A stretch of 64,000 bases of DNA from Simmondsia chinensis (Eukaryota > Streptophyta > Magnoliopsida > Caryophyllales > Simmondsiaceae), in assembly GCA_018398585.1 (NCBI GenBank), contig JAGTTD010000005.1, forward strand, positions 34,288,750 to 34,352,749, in the 5' to 3' direction. Positions 23,773-33,580 of this stretch are shown in pieces (within the stretch, counting starts at the first letter, position 1; every line of letters begins with the position of its first letter). The translations under genes and the position numbers were made by a program. The notes beneath the pieces are model-generated. The model saw only the letters and a list, made by a program, of their open reading frames with translations. It was not told the origin of the DNA and did not search any database.

Positions 23773-24120
23773 TAGCCTTTTCAACAAGGCCTTTCGATTT
23801 CATTTTTTTTTTCCATATTTTGTTCTATCCGTATTATCCTTTTTTTTCATACTCATTCATTTGGGTAGAAATTTTCACCTCTTGGGAATTTGAGCAGTTT
23901 TTGGTTTGTATTGGAGTGCATTTCTTTTTTGCCATAGTTTTCTACTATAGAAATACGATTAGCGGGTTAAACAAACTAAAAGTTTAACAGAAAACAATAA
24001 ATTAAAATTCTTTTATTAACTAAGACATAGTCAATCAAACTCATCCACCAATTTAAGGGCTCTAATGTTCCAATCTCAGAACTAATTTTAACTGACCAAT
24101 TACAACCTACTAGTGCAAAC

Positions 24121-24348
24121 TAAGGCTCTTTGGCCTTGTTTTTTTTTTTTTTTTTTTGCTATTTTTGGTTTTCTCAAAAAACAAACAGATGTCAATAATG
24201 ACTTCTTTTATTCTTCATTTTCTATTTTCAAATTCCATTAGAAAAAAAAAACCTAAAAACAAAAAAAGAGAAATTGTTTTCCAAATTCCAATTTTTGTTT
24301 CTTAAAAGCCAATAACAACAAATAGAAAATGATACCAAATAGGCCCTA
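24121..24348. mobile_element. Probable hAT-type MITE (TAAGGC..TTTGG end)
   Basis: The left end TAAGGCTCTTTGGCC pairs loosely with the right end, whose complement is TAGGGCCTATTTGG. The interior is symmetric in composition (poly-T, then TTTTTGG and a reciprocal CCAAATTCCAATTTTTG). The right terminus plus adjacent bases (accaaataggccctaacaaa) recurs about 77 bp downstream at 24408-24430. A duplication is not convincing. Confidence 0.45.
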
Positions 24349-24866
24349 ACAAAATCCATATACATTCATGTATAAAAGACCATTCTTCACATTCTCTTCA
24401 CTTCACTGTACCAAATAGGCCCTAACAAAATTCTTGAACCTTACGCACAAAATTCCTTAGCTAAATCAATCAGTTCTAACTCGGAGCTAAAATGCAACTC
24501 CAATGTATCAACTCTCAACTGAAATTCAAGCAATTTGAGCTCTACTTTCTTGATCTGCTTAAGTCTAAACAGAATTCTGCACAAGCTCAAGTTTTTAACA
24601 CGCAGCACCAAAAACCGAATCTGATCAATGAATCAGTGCAGTACTTGATCTATAAAACGCACTCAGCTTCAACATTTCAATGTTATTGCAGCAACTAAAT
24701 CACTACTAAACCTTAGGCACAAAATTCTTGATCACTTTGATAATATGAGCAACCATAACTGATTTTTTTTTTTTTTTTTTTTTTGGCAATTTGCACTCAA
24801 TTTTCTTGATCAAACACAACTTGATCAAAAATTGACATCAATTAACTTGATTTGGAAGCAAATCAA

Positions 24867-24880
24867 GGCTCCGATACCAA
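24867..24880 (-). other. Primer-binding site, LTR retrotransposon
   Basis: On the minus strand TTGGTATCGGAGCC follows directly after an LTR end ...CATAACA. This matches the complement of the 3' end of initiator tRNA-Met, as used by plant Ty1-copia elements. It orients the LTR at 24882 onwards on the minus strand. Confidence 0.7.
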
Positions 24881-24881
24881 A

Positions 24882-25330
24882 TGTTATGATTCAAGTTCAA
24901 TTTGAATCGTAACCTAGGGTTTGGATAGGGATTTGCATTTAGAAAGTGAAATCAAGATAAGAACTAAGAGAATTTAGGTAAAGAATTGAGAATTAGAGGT
25001 GAGATTCAAGTAAATACTCGAAGAAGATGTAAAGATTAAGAGAAGAAGTTGAGGATTGAAGAAAATATCTAGAGAGGAACTTGAGAGACGAAGAAGAAAG
25101 AATCAATTCATTTCATCGACGTAGTTGCATCTTACAATGCAAACCTTACTACTTATAGACATAAGAGACTAAAGCCATATGCAATGCATCTAGACATAAG
25201 GAAGACCGACTCTAGCAACTAAAGCCGCCACCCTTGACCACCTTGCACCGCCATTGACCTTACTTAAGCACAAAAGCTACTTAACTACTTACTACATGAA
25301 CTAATCACCACCTTATTACATGGATCATAC
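24882..25330 (-). mobile_element. LTR (3' end defined) of copia-like element, copy A
   Basis: Reading on the minus strand: a U3/R region with TATA-like CTATAAGTAGTAAG (25152-25165), a long CT-rich stretch, then AACCCTAGGTTACGATTCAA and ACTTGAATCATAACA at the 3' edge, abutting the primer-binding site. The 5' edge was not found, so the end coordinate is approximate. Non-coding leader-like sequence continues to about 24430. The related copies listed next share the CT-rich segment and the terminal palindrome. Confidence 0.65.
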
Positions 25331-26039
25331 TAAAAGATTAGCTAATTATTCCTAATCCCATCCCAATCATGGTAGAGTGCAAGTGGGGTATGTTGTGTTT
25401 GGCTAGCTGATCAAGCTACATATGCATTAGACTTAAATTCGGCTGGCTGAAGATCGAACTGATCTACATTTTGTGCAACAAATCTTGTTCTAAGCTGCTG
25501 AATTGGTGCAATTTAATTGAGTTCAGCTAAGGTTCAGTAGGACTGAACTGAATTGAAGTCCTAAGATCTGTCCAGCAGCAGAATAATAACAGCATAACAC
25601 TTGAGTTATTGAATCAGATTAGTTGATAAAGTGAAGTAATCTTGGTTAAGATTGGCTGTTACTTTGATCCGTTAAATAAACAATAGAATTTCAGCTATAA
25701 AATTAAATGGTGTTGCAGTGCTGCGAGTGAGAGTTGAAGCTACAAGCATTACTCAAAGTCTGGTTTATACCTTGCTGCAGAACTGGAATTAGTTCTGATT
25801 CAGTGAACAAAATTTCGCTGAAGACTTGATTATTCAGCAGCGAAATCAAATTGAAATTGATCTTGAAACTCAGCTCACCAGTTCAATACAAGTTGTTTCT
25901 AGGATTCTGTTCAGTAGATTGAGCTGAAGCATTGAATCAATGAGATCTGCAGCAATCAAGTTCAACATGTATGCTCAATCTTTTCGCCAAGTCTCCAACG
26001 ATGATGCTACGCTCTCGATTATGGTTTTCAGTGTTCTCT

Positions 26040-26195
26040 GTCTCATGATAGATAATTGAGCGTGATTTCTCTTCTCATCTCCTATTCTCTCTCTATTTCT
26101 CATCTCCTTTCACTTCTTTCTAATCCCATACTCTCTTGTTACTATCAAACCTTAGGTTATGAATCAAGATTGATCTTGATTCGTAATAAACACTT
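26040..26195 (+). mobile_element. Solo/partial LTR of the same family, copy B
   Basis: CT-rich segment (gatttctcttctcatctcct onward) ending in AAACCTTAGGTTATGAATCA, AGATTGATC, TTGATTCGTAATAAACA. Upstream sequence (25400-26030) is leader-like, without coding signal. The terminal palindrome is better preserved here (arms of about 13 bp). Confidence 0.55.
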
Positions 26196-26374
26196 CTTCA
26201 CTTGAGCGGGACAGATCAAAGTGCTGCAAAACTTAACTCGAGACATCAAATTCATACACATTCTCAAAATGAACACTTCACCTCTTCAAGTCTGCCTTGC
26301 CGCTATTCATAAATCTTGTCTTGAATCATTCGATAGCATTCATGAGCAATGTACCTTGTTTTAGTGCCCTTAGT

Positions 26375-26627
26375 ATAAGTAGTAGTTTCCCTCTTGTAAT
26401 CAAGATAAGTGTTAAATGAATTGATCTTCTTCTCTCTAAATTCTCTCTAGAATTCTCTCTTCTTCTCTACTTCTCATCTCAATCTCATCTAATTCTCTTC
26501 TATCTCTCATCTAAATCTATCTTCTTCTCATCTAAATTCTTCTAATTCTCATCTTATCTCACCAAAATCTCGTCTCAAACTCATAAGAACCCTAGGTTAT
26601 GATACAAGTTTAGCTTGAATCATAACA
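26375..26627 (+). mobile_element. Partial LTR of the same family, copy C
   Basis: Contains TATA-like AGTATAAGTAGTAG (near 26371-26384), the CT-rich segment and the end AACCCTAGGTTATGATACAA then GCTTGAATCATAACA. A primer-binding-site-like TTGGTATCACGAG lies 18 bp downstream, with two bases off the usual sequence. Confidence 0.6.
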
Positions 26628-26672
26628 TATATGCGACTAGAGGGCTTGGTATCACGAGTAGTAAGCCTAGTA

Positions 26673-26760
26673 CTTGTATCATAACCTAGGGTTTTTATGA
26701 GTTTAAGATGAGATTTTATAATTTTTAGGCTAAAATATTAGTAGATGCATATAACTTACG
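26673..26760 (-). mobile_element. Truncated inverted LTR end of the same family, copy D
   Basis: CTTGTATCATAACCTAGGGT followed by TTTTATGAGTTTAAGATGAG is the near-exact complement of the end of copy C. It forms a head-to-head junction around 26640 with 43 bp arms (26566-26608 and 26673-26715). Confidence 0.6.
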
Positions 26761-27224
26761 GGCTAAAATATTATTTCAGAAAGTTAACTTTACTAACAAA
26801 TTAATACAGTAAATCTCAATGCTAACAAATTAACACATAATATCAGTACAAATTGATAGCAGTGCAGCAATGTTTCTATATGCAAATACTTGATGTGCAT
26901 GATTATTTGAGAAAATTAATCTAAGATGAAAGAATGAACATTGAATCTTATACTACAAGTAACAATAACAAATTCACATTATCACAATCAATATCTTCAT
27001 CCATCCTTGTATACCAAACAAACTCCAATAATCTCAACTCCGAAAAAAAAAAAACAAAAAAAAACAAAACGGTTTACAGATTTTTCAATTCAATTTCCCT
27101 CTCTTAAAGATGAACTAGAGTTAGAGAGAAAATAAACCTAGCTTCTTCTGCACCGAGCAATTCCTACCTCAAGCAACATATAAGTAGTTAGCTTGTGATG
27201 TAATCTTCATGATTGTTGAATGAT

Positions 27225-27388
27225 TTGATCATGATTTCTCTCTCTCATCTCTAATTTTCACTCTACCTCTCATCTTATTCTCTCTATTTCTCATCTCAAA
27301 TTCACTTCTCTTCTCATCTAACTCCCAAATTCCTCTTTTGTATTCTTTAAACCCTAGGTTTTGATTCAAGGTTAGTTTGAATCATAAC
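27225..27388 (+). mobile_element. Partial LTR of the same family, copy E
   Basis: CT-rich segment then AAACCCTAGGTTTTGATTCA and AGGTTAGTTTGAATCATAAC, followed by ACA. No primer-binding site follows, consistent with a solo or truncated LTR. Confidence 0.55.
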
Positions 27389-27912
27389 ACAAACATGAAC
27401 TAATAACGTAAAGCCCTCAAACTTCTCTGCAAATCAACTAGAACTATGTCAACAAAGCCCCCAAAACTCTTTATCTAAAGACACATGGAGTTAAGTATAA
27501 TGTTAGGACACTTCAAATTAGAATAAAAATGATTAAAAGTCATAGAAAAATGTATAAAAGGAGTAATCTAAATTAACATGTAATTGCAAACAAGACCAAA
27601 GGAGGCAGCCACCATTAACGCCGGCCACCCCCGCAAGGCCGAAACCCGAGATGTAATTGCGAAATAGAAAGAGAAGATGAACCACAACATACCTAAACCG
27701 GAGGGAGAGAAGGAAGTGACGTGGTGAGCAGGAGGGTTCCTAAATCGGTGGAGAAAACCCAAATCAAAAGAGAAGATGAATAGGGAGAGGAGGAAATGGG
27801 TTATTTTGGTAGAAGAAATGTGGTGAACGGGAATTTTTCCCTCCATTTTAATTACTACATTTTACTTTTTTTTTTGGTCAATAAAACTAAAATCGTTAGT
27901 ATATAAATTATG
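27389..27912. other. Unassigned spacer
   Basis: No recognisable domain. A GC-richer patch (27590-27740, 'acgccggccacccccgcaag') gives a minus-strand open frame of 92 codons that looks like neither a plant protein family nor a transposon protein, and I do not call it a gene. Confidence 0.4.
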
Positions 27913-27924
27913 GATTATTTATAA

Positions 27925-28396
27925 TTTAGTATCCTAGAGTTTTCAGAAACAATAAGGACTTCAACATTTTTGAATTATTAAAAAATCCCTAAGTTTTTAT
28001 CGTATTAATAAAAAGGTAAATGTCCTGCGCGAAGATGTCATTTTCCATAGATAGAGCTGATTTAACAATTATTTTTTTAATTAATACTACAGTAAAATGA
28101 TAAAAGTACCCTTTTATACTCTTATTCTTACCCTATAAGCAGAAAATTCGATTATATATTGTCTTTTATAGAAAGTATCTGTTTTATTACACTGGAGAGT
28201 GGATCGAAAATGGCTAGTTGGCACTTCAACTTCGTAGACGAAAAAAGGCATTATTATGCCGAAGAGTGGACTTTTAGTAATAATACAAAAGATTACGGGC
28301 AATTTTATTAATATGACAAAAATTTAGGGGCCTTTATACTAATTCAAAAATATTGAGATCCGTTTTTATGATTTCGAAAAAGATTGGGATACTAAA
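27925..28396. mobile_element. MITE with about 90 bp imperfect terminal inverted repeats
   Basis: The left arm TTTAGTATCCTAGAGTTTTC ... CATTTTTGAATTATTA ... CCCTAAGTTTTTATCG ... TATTAATAAA is mirrored at the right, whose complement reads TTTAGTATCCCAATCTTTTT ... ATATTTTTGAATTAGTA ... CCCCTAAATTTTTGTC ... TATTAATAAA. The interior has no ORF of note. The duplication was not resolved. Confidence 0.7.
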
Positions 28397-28629
28397 ATAT
28401 AAGTGACCTGTAAATTGTAATTACAATTTAAAGTTTTGTCCCTTGATCAAGACCTTCACCCTTAGTAGCTTCGATGCAATGATCAAGCCTCATCAGATGC
28501 CCTAAGGATGCAGGAACTACAACATAGGGGCTATGCTGTAGGATTTTGTTTGGTTCATGTTTTTGAATATGTTAGTATATGTTTTTGCATTTTGATGATG
28601 TAAACCATTTTGTATGCATTCTCTCTTGA

Positions 28630-28925
28630 ATGACAACAACAACAACAAACCAGTGCCTGAAGGGCTCCCACTCGCTCAGGGTCTGGGAGGGGAAGGAGAT
28701 ACGCAGTCTTACCCCATCAGGGTGAGGCCCTGACGAGAGACTATTTCTGAGGTCCCCGAACCTTTTATTTGATCCAATTAAGGATGGGTGCGTGTACGCC
28801 ATGCAAGTTAGTAATCAATTCATCACCAATGAATTAATCATATATGAGTTCCCAAATGAATTATAGAATAAGCATAGAAGCATCTAAGTATGTATGCGCG
28901 TGAGAGCATACAAGCATGAAAGGGG
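28630..28925 (-). mobile_element. RTE-type LINE 3' fragment
   Basis: A minus-oriented 3' untranslated fragment: (CAA)n at 28634-28649, then the complements of gcactgg, cagaccctgag and aagactgcgtat. The upstream part (28770-28925) matches the pre-terminal region of the RTE copy at 23.5-23.65 kb (shared 'gcgtacacgcac', 'taattcatttgg' and 'acatact/tacttagatgctt'-like strings), which distinguishes it from a SINE. No coding part remains. Confidence 0.75.
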
Positions 28926-29199
28926 GAGGGGGGTTATACATGTGACATAGTGCAAAAAGAGAATAGCCTTAACATAAAATTAGATGGAATCCATGAAAAT
29001 CCATTCTATCAATCATGCTACTAGGTAATAAAAAATGCTGCTAGGAAGAGGCAGTCACATGCAGCACATGACCCGTCGTTGGCCCTTCTTAGGCTGGTTG
29101 CTAAGGCGGCCCAGACCAAAATGCAGATTTGGGCCTACCTCTATGGGTTCCTCTGGTGGGTGCCTAGGCTAGTCCGACTTGGGCCCTCTAGGGTGTCAA

Positions 29200-30330
29200 A
29201 ACTCCTCCACTCTATGTTTGGGTTGGGATAGACTTGCATCGAACTGCCACTTAGCTAATATTGTCTCTCTTTTTTCTTTTTTCTTTTTTTTTGTATTTTT
29301 CTTTTTGCCATTTTTTCTTCTTTTCATCTCCTTTACTCTGTAAAAATGGATTGAAGGCTTTGTATTTGATACCTTTTGATGATTAATAAAATGTCTACTT
29401 AATTCTTCTCGCAAACCTTCTCTTATTTCTCCCGAATCCATTCTTCTCTGCTTCTCCCTTAATTCCCTTAAATTAAGGTCACCTAATTACTGAATTGTGG
29501 CTTGTAACAAATGGTATCAGAGTAAGGAAAACTTGATCCACGAAGGCAAGAATTGGGGTATGGCGCCACTTGAGGACCTGTCTTTAAGCCTTTGATCATG
29601 CACCAGATGAACAACTCAATGTGCAAATTGAAATCTTGATTGAAAGAATGGAGTTTATGGGGAAAACGATGGATTAGTATCGCCAAGAAAGCCAACAAAG
29701 CATTGCCTTGGTCTTGGATAGGCAAGATAAAACCAAGGCTAGACGTGAAAGATCTAGAGCAAGAGTTGAAAATTTGATCAAACAATTGATGAATATGCAA
29801 AAGAAAACTAAGACTTTGTGGTTCAATGAGGTGAAGTCTCTCCCATTTCTCTTGCCCAACCGTCTAATTCTAGTCCTAGAGCAATAATAAGAAATGTTCT
29901 GGCCCAAGAATCTACTACACCTACCTTTGCGGCCCCTATTGGCTTAAGATCAGCCCCTAATCAAAACCAAAAGAATGAAAAAAGCCCTTAGCGTATTGTC
30001 ATGGGATAACGGTTTAACCTAGTCACCCACATGTGCCACTCAGCGACACAACTGGTTGTGACACTGAGTCAGGCTTCCCGCACACACAAGGCATGTATGC
30101 CTTAAGCAACGCAGCAGAAGATTGAATTAAAGGCACTTGAGGGACGTGGATTTGTAGGAAGAGGTGTTTATACTACACAAAGAATGGCTTTGTACAAGGA
30201 CACTTTGGCTTGAAGGCTTGGGTGGCAGATGCCAAAATAACACCCCCACCCTTCCTTGCCTTAGAAGCTTCCTCGCCCATTAAGGTTCCTTAGCCATGTT
30301 AGTAAGGGAGCTTCTAGAAGGCTTATAATG
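29200..30330 (+). mobile_element. LTR retrotransposon remnant: LTR end, PBS and gag-like leader
   Basis: An LTR-like end (ggcttgtaaca) at about 29509 is followed by ATGGTATCAGAGTAAGG, a primer-binding site. Downstream, a charged stretch (DRQDKTKARRERSRARVENL, near 29715-29775) reads like the N-terminus of a gag protein, but stops and frameshifts abound and no zinc knuckle or protease is seen. At 29998 a new block begins with TGTCATGGGATAACGG, which looks like the start of another LTR and runs to at least 30330. I cannot tell whether both belong to one element. Confidence 0.45.
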
Positions 30331-30347
30331 TAAGTATTTACAAGAAT

Positions 30348-30769
30348 CAACAACAAACGCAGTGCCTTGAGGGCTCCCGCATATACTGGGTCGGGGGCGT
30401 ACGCAACATTACTCCTTTAGGGTGTTACTCTAAAAAGAGGTTGCGTCTGAGGACCCCAACCAGGAAAGCATAAAAACAACAGTACATAGATAAAAAGCAT
30501 AAACCGTGGAGCATGGAGCATGGAGCAACGATAGCAATAAAGCAACCTAGAACAGGGCAACAAGCAAAATACACACAACAATAGCAAATAAAGTCACACA
30601 GGCATACAAATAGGTCTATGGGTGCTAGAACCGTCTTGGTCCTCTCTCCTAAACCGCAATATTAGCTACACCTATGCTAGCCCTCTACTCCGCTCTATCT
30701 AGGGCCATCTCTTCATTTAGGTTGAGGTCGGTGAGGTCATGTCGAATCGTGTCCATCAAACTCTTCATT
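30348..30769 (-). mobile_element. RTE-type LINE 3' fragment with target-site duplication
   Basis: A 422 bp minus-oriented fragment between imperfect 17 bp duplications (taagtatttacaagaat at 30331-30347, taagtatatacaggaat at 30770-30786). On the minus strand it retains the end of the RTE frame (ATTCGACATGACCTCACCGA, then NLNEEMALDRAE-like residues) and the shared 3' module with a short TTG tail. It is inserted in the LTR-element remnant. Confidence 0.85.
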
Positions 30770-30911
30770 TAAGTATATACAGGAATATACCAAAAAAGTC
30801 TAGAACATTACATAACAACATAGAACATTCCAGAAATGAATTTGTCTATACAATAAGAACCACGTGACACTACAGAAGAAGTTGTCCCCCAAGCAAGCAC
30901 AATGGCAGGAC

Positions 30912-32348
30912 TATTAAGAATGGTGTCCTAAAATCCAGATTTATCCCGTTAATATTATTTTATTAAAGAATAAAATTGAAGTTATAGTCGTTTCCTTGTT
31001 AAATTTGTGTAAGCGAGCATTTATACTATATGTAATTTTCTTTTTGGAAACACCCATACGATGGGTGTAGTCCTTAGACTGTAATTTACAGGTTTGTTCT
31101 AAGTGGTTTATGAGATAGACTTGGAATAAATGGTACGGATTGTTGTTTGAAAGACTAGTAGTTGAACACAAGTTTGGACCACTTGTATGCTAAGACTGTA
31201 ACATGCCACTTTCGAGGACTTGTCTTGGTCATGTGGATGGTGATCCAAAAGTGTTAGATAGTGTGTTTAATAAGATTGGCATGCTGATTTGGACCATGTG
31301 GATTACTTGTTTCAAGACTACTATTAGAGATGAGTGATTCATGTTGTACTGTTTGAACGATGACTCTAAATCCTGAAAGTATTTTGGACTTGTGCATGGA
31401 GCGTTATTTACTTTATTGTACTATAAGTAAAGTCTAAACGCACGATTGAATTTCCACGTACGCTAGGTAGCTTATTTTATTTAATAGGGATTCTATAGTC
31501 TCGTATAAGATACAGATGTCCCCTTAGTTAATTCGCAAATATTTTAATAGTTTGGAATCTTTGGCCAAAGTATTCAAAATGTTTGAAATTTTGAATTTAT
31601 ACTGTGAATATGTTTAAGTATAAATGAATTATTCCGTGAAGGGCGAGTTGGTAACTAATGGAGAAGCTGTGAGAAGGATAATGGTAGCAGTTATACTTAT
31701 TCTTTGTCATGGACATCTAGTACAGGGGTTGTTCTTATCAATACAGCCTATTAGAGAAATATCGAATAAATGGTTTAAGATCCCGGAGTCTCGATTTTGG
31801 TATTCTTCTGAAGAAGATTATTTTCTTTCTGGTATTCTTATATTGGAGCAATTCCGGGTATGTTTTCTTTCCTTCACTTTTAGTTTTCGCTTTTCTATTT
31901 ATTTATAGTATTCGTTGTTATGCCTGTTTAAGTTTATGTATTGTTATAAATGCATTAGAGTAAAAGGCCTGTAGATTTAAATTAAGAATTGAGATCTATA
32001 TATTTAAATTATAAATTTAAATCTGTTGATTTAAAATTAGGAATTTAAATCAACCCTAGGTTTAAAATTATGAATTCTAAACCCCTTCCGCTGCATGAAC
32101 TTTATGAAATTAGGGAGAATTTTTTAAATTCGTCCCAACTACCGATATTAGAGCAAAGGGATTTATATAGATAATCATATTCCTGAGAACTCTTGCACGT
32201 GAGGTGTCAAAAAGCGTGACTCTCCGATGGGGGGCTTAGATAAAGAGAAGAGTCTTCTACTCTAAGTGCTCTAATAGATGCCTTTTGTTGTGACTATAGT
32301 TGAAAAATATGAACCCAACAGTAGGCATTAGAGTTATTTTTTCCAACA
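30912..32348 (+). mobile_element. 5' LTR of Ty1-copia element
   Basis: It begins TATTAAGAATGGTGTCCTAA (the first G of the usual TG is mutated) and ends CCAACA immediately before the primer-binding site. The first roughly 870 bp align closely with the 3' LTR at 36320-37258. A TATA-like stretch and a polyadenylation region are not pinned. The second half (31785-32348) is not matched in the 3' LTR, which is truncated or altered there. Confidence 0.75.
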
Positions 32349-32349
32349 A

Positions 32350-32363
32350 TTAGTATCAGAGCC
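32350..32363 (+). other. Primer-binding site of copia element
   Basis: TTAGTATCAGAGCC, one base from the usual TTGGTATCAGAGCC complementary to initiator tRNA-Met, just after the 5' LTR. Confidence 0.8.
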
Positions 32364-32498
32364 AGCCTCAGATTACATTCATAATATACATAAATAGGTA
32401 TAATAAGATCGAAATAAATAGATTTGCGATTTAATAAAATAGATATTTTATTAAGAAGAAAAGTTTGTTTAATTGGAAATTGATAATAAGCTACGGTT

Positions 32499-32639
32499 CG
32501 ATTTAAATTGTTTAAATCGATAATGAATTAATAGTTTATTCAGATGATTGTTTAAAGTAACGATTTAAATTGTTTAAATCATTTAAGAATTAATAGCTAA
32601 TTAGATTATTTACGGTATCGGTTTAAAATGTTTAAATCG
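32499..32639 (+). repeat. Leader hairpin array I (three units)
   Basis: Three units of about 60 bp, each centred on a perfect or wobble-paired hairpin with a 3-nt loop: cgatttaaa-ttg-tttaaatcg (32499-32519), gatttaaa-ttg-tttaaatc (32562-32580) and cggtttaaa-atg-tttaaatcg (32619-32639). Units also share 'aatgaatta' or 'aagaatta' 3' of the hairpin. They lie between the primer-binding site and gag, in the transcribed leader. Confidence 0.8.
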
Positions 32640-32829
32640 TTAATGAATTAGTCTTTAATTCGGGTATATCAATTTATAAACTAGCGATTATGATTTTTTG
32701 TATAATGAGATTGTACTTATTTGTTTGAGATTTGTGAAATCGGATAAAATTAATCTAATAAAATTAGATTCAATTAATTTTTAAATTAATTATTTTATTA
32801 TATATATATATATATATATGTTAGCAGAT

Positions 32830-32852
32830 GCTGACGTCATCATGACGTTAGC
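32830..32852 (+). repeat. Isolated leader hairpin with TGACGTCA
   Basis: gctgacgtca-tca-tgacgttagc: a 10 bp stem with one G-U pair and a 3-nt loop, again in the copia leader. The left arm with the loop holds 'tgacgtcat', a bZIP-type site on DNA. Confidence 0.65.
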
Positions 32853-32951
32853 GCCCGTTGAGCTGTCAGCTGATGTCAACAATTATTTAAAAAAAATTAT
32901 TTTCTGGTTTACATAATATTTAAATTAATTATTTTATTAATTAATTTCTTT

Positions 32952-33580
32952 TTAGAATAAGATTCTAAATTAGATTATGAGATAATCAATATTATTTTAA
33001 ATAAAAGTTAATTTTAAATTATTTTTATAATAAGATTCTAAAATAGACTATGAGATAGTCTAAGTTAATATTATTTTAAACATAAAAATTAATTTTACTA
33101 ATTAATTTAATTTTAAAATAAGATTCTAAAATAAACTATGAGATAGTCTAAGCTTATTTAATTTTTGAAATGATATTCTAAAAATAGACTATAAGATAGT
33201 CTAAGTTCTAAATTGCTACTAATTTTAAATAAAATTAATTATGTTAATTAATTTAATTTTAGAATTAGATTCTAAAAATAGATTATGAGATAATCTAAAT
33301 TTTGGTATTTTTTTAAATAAAAAATTAAATTAAATTAACTTATATTAATTTATTTAGTTTTAGAATGGGATTCTAAAAAATAGGTTATGAGATAATATAT
33401 GGTACCATTTTTGAAAAGGTAAAATTATTTAATTAATTTTATTAAATAAATTTATAATTAGATTCTAAAGCACGATTATGTGATAATCGATGTTATGAAA
33501 TGATAATATTTTCAATAAATTAATTAATTAACTTTGGTTAATTTTAGAATGAGATTCTAAAGGGGGTTATGAGATAATCC
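32952..33580 (+). repeat. Leader hairpin array II (eight units)
   Basis: Eight degenerate units 52-103 bp apart. Each has two adjacent palindromes: TTAGAAT-nnn-ATTCTAA (perfect in four units) and a second stem with loop GAG in most units. The second stems are at 32973-32987 (gattat/ataatc), 33045-33061 (agactat/atagtct), 33135-33147 (actat/atagt), 33186-33202 (agactat/atagtct), 33280-33296 (agattat/ataatct), 33384-33396 (weak), 33473-33489 (cgattat/ataatcg) and 33564-33580 (gggttat/ataatcc, one G-U). Confidence 0.8.

Larger units (their letters stand above)
17136..23935 (-). pseudogene. CACTA tnpA-like (Ptta/Transposase_24) gene, split around tnp2
   Basis: Exon 1 starts at 23935 (MAKKKCTPIQ), has QMNEYEKKRIIRIEQN, and ends near 22970 at AAG followed by GTAG, a plausible donor. 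A run of A near 23805 shifts its frame, and an RTE fragment splits it. After tnp2 the gene resumes: TKSKSFGEKNEKK (near 19085), KERRNRALAMSKAFKRRQQE (near 18860), RRGPTICNAIH, LNQPAGP, NFLGSLGRN and KEELWGYI (18605-18370), RPRTIPISQF (near 18155), then the Transposase_24 (PF03004) signature NPDVAKKNNTMHTTSPYSYA (near 17950), TGEDPTEVEMW (near 17770) and KLLGNNNRKRGSKGLYSRG (near 17500). In En/Spm the product binds subterminal repeats and assists excision. Stops occur within several exons. Intron boundaries are inferred from where similarity stops. Confidence 0.75.
15700..23940 (-). mobile_element. CACTA (En/Spm) transposon, minus-oriented, degraded
   Basis: An element of at least 8.2 kb carrying a subterminal repeat array at its left (3') side, a tnpA-like gene and a tnp2 gene. 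Gene order on the minus strand is tnpA-like exon 1 (23935-22970), tnp2 (22746-19289), then the remaining tnpA-like exons (about 19100-17140). This nesting mirrors maize En/Spm, where the tnpD frames lie in the first intron of the tnpA transcript. An RTE LINE fragment interrupts exon 1. The right (5') terminus and its subterminal array are not recognisable; sequence to the right passes into MITE and LTR fragments, so that end is probably lost. Neither gene has an uninterrupted frame. Confidence 0.85.

Noticed and set aside
27568..27846. 92-codon minus-strand gene
   Set aside because: No family resemblance, hydrophobic low-information sequence, no supporting promoter or splice context.
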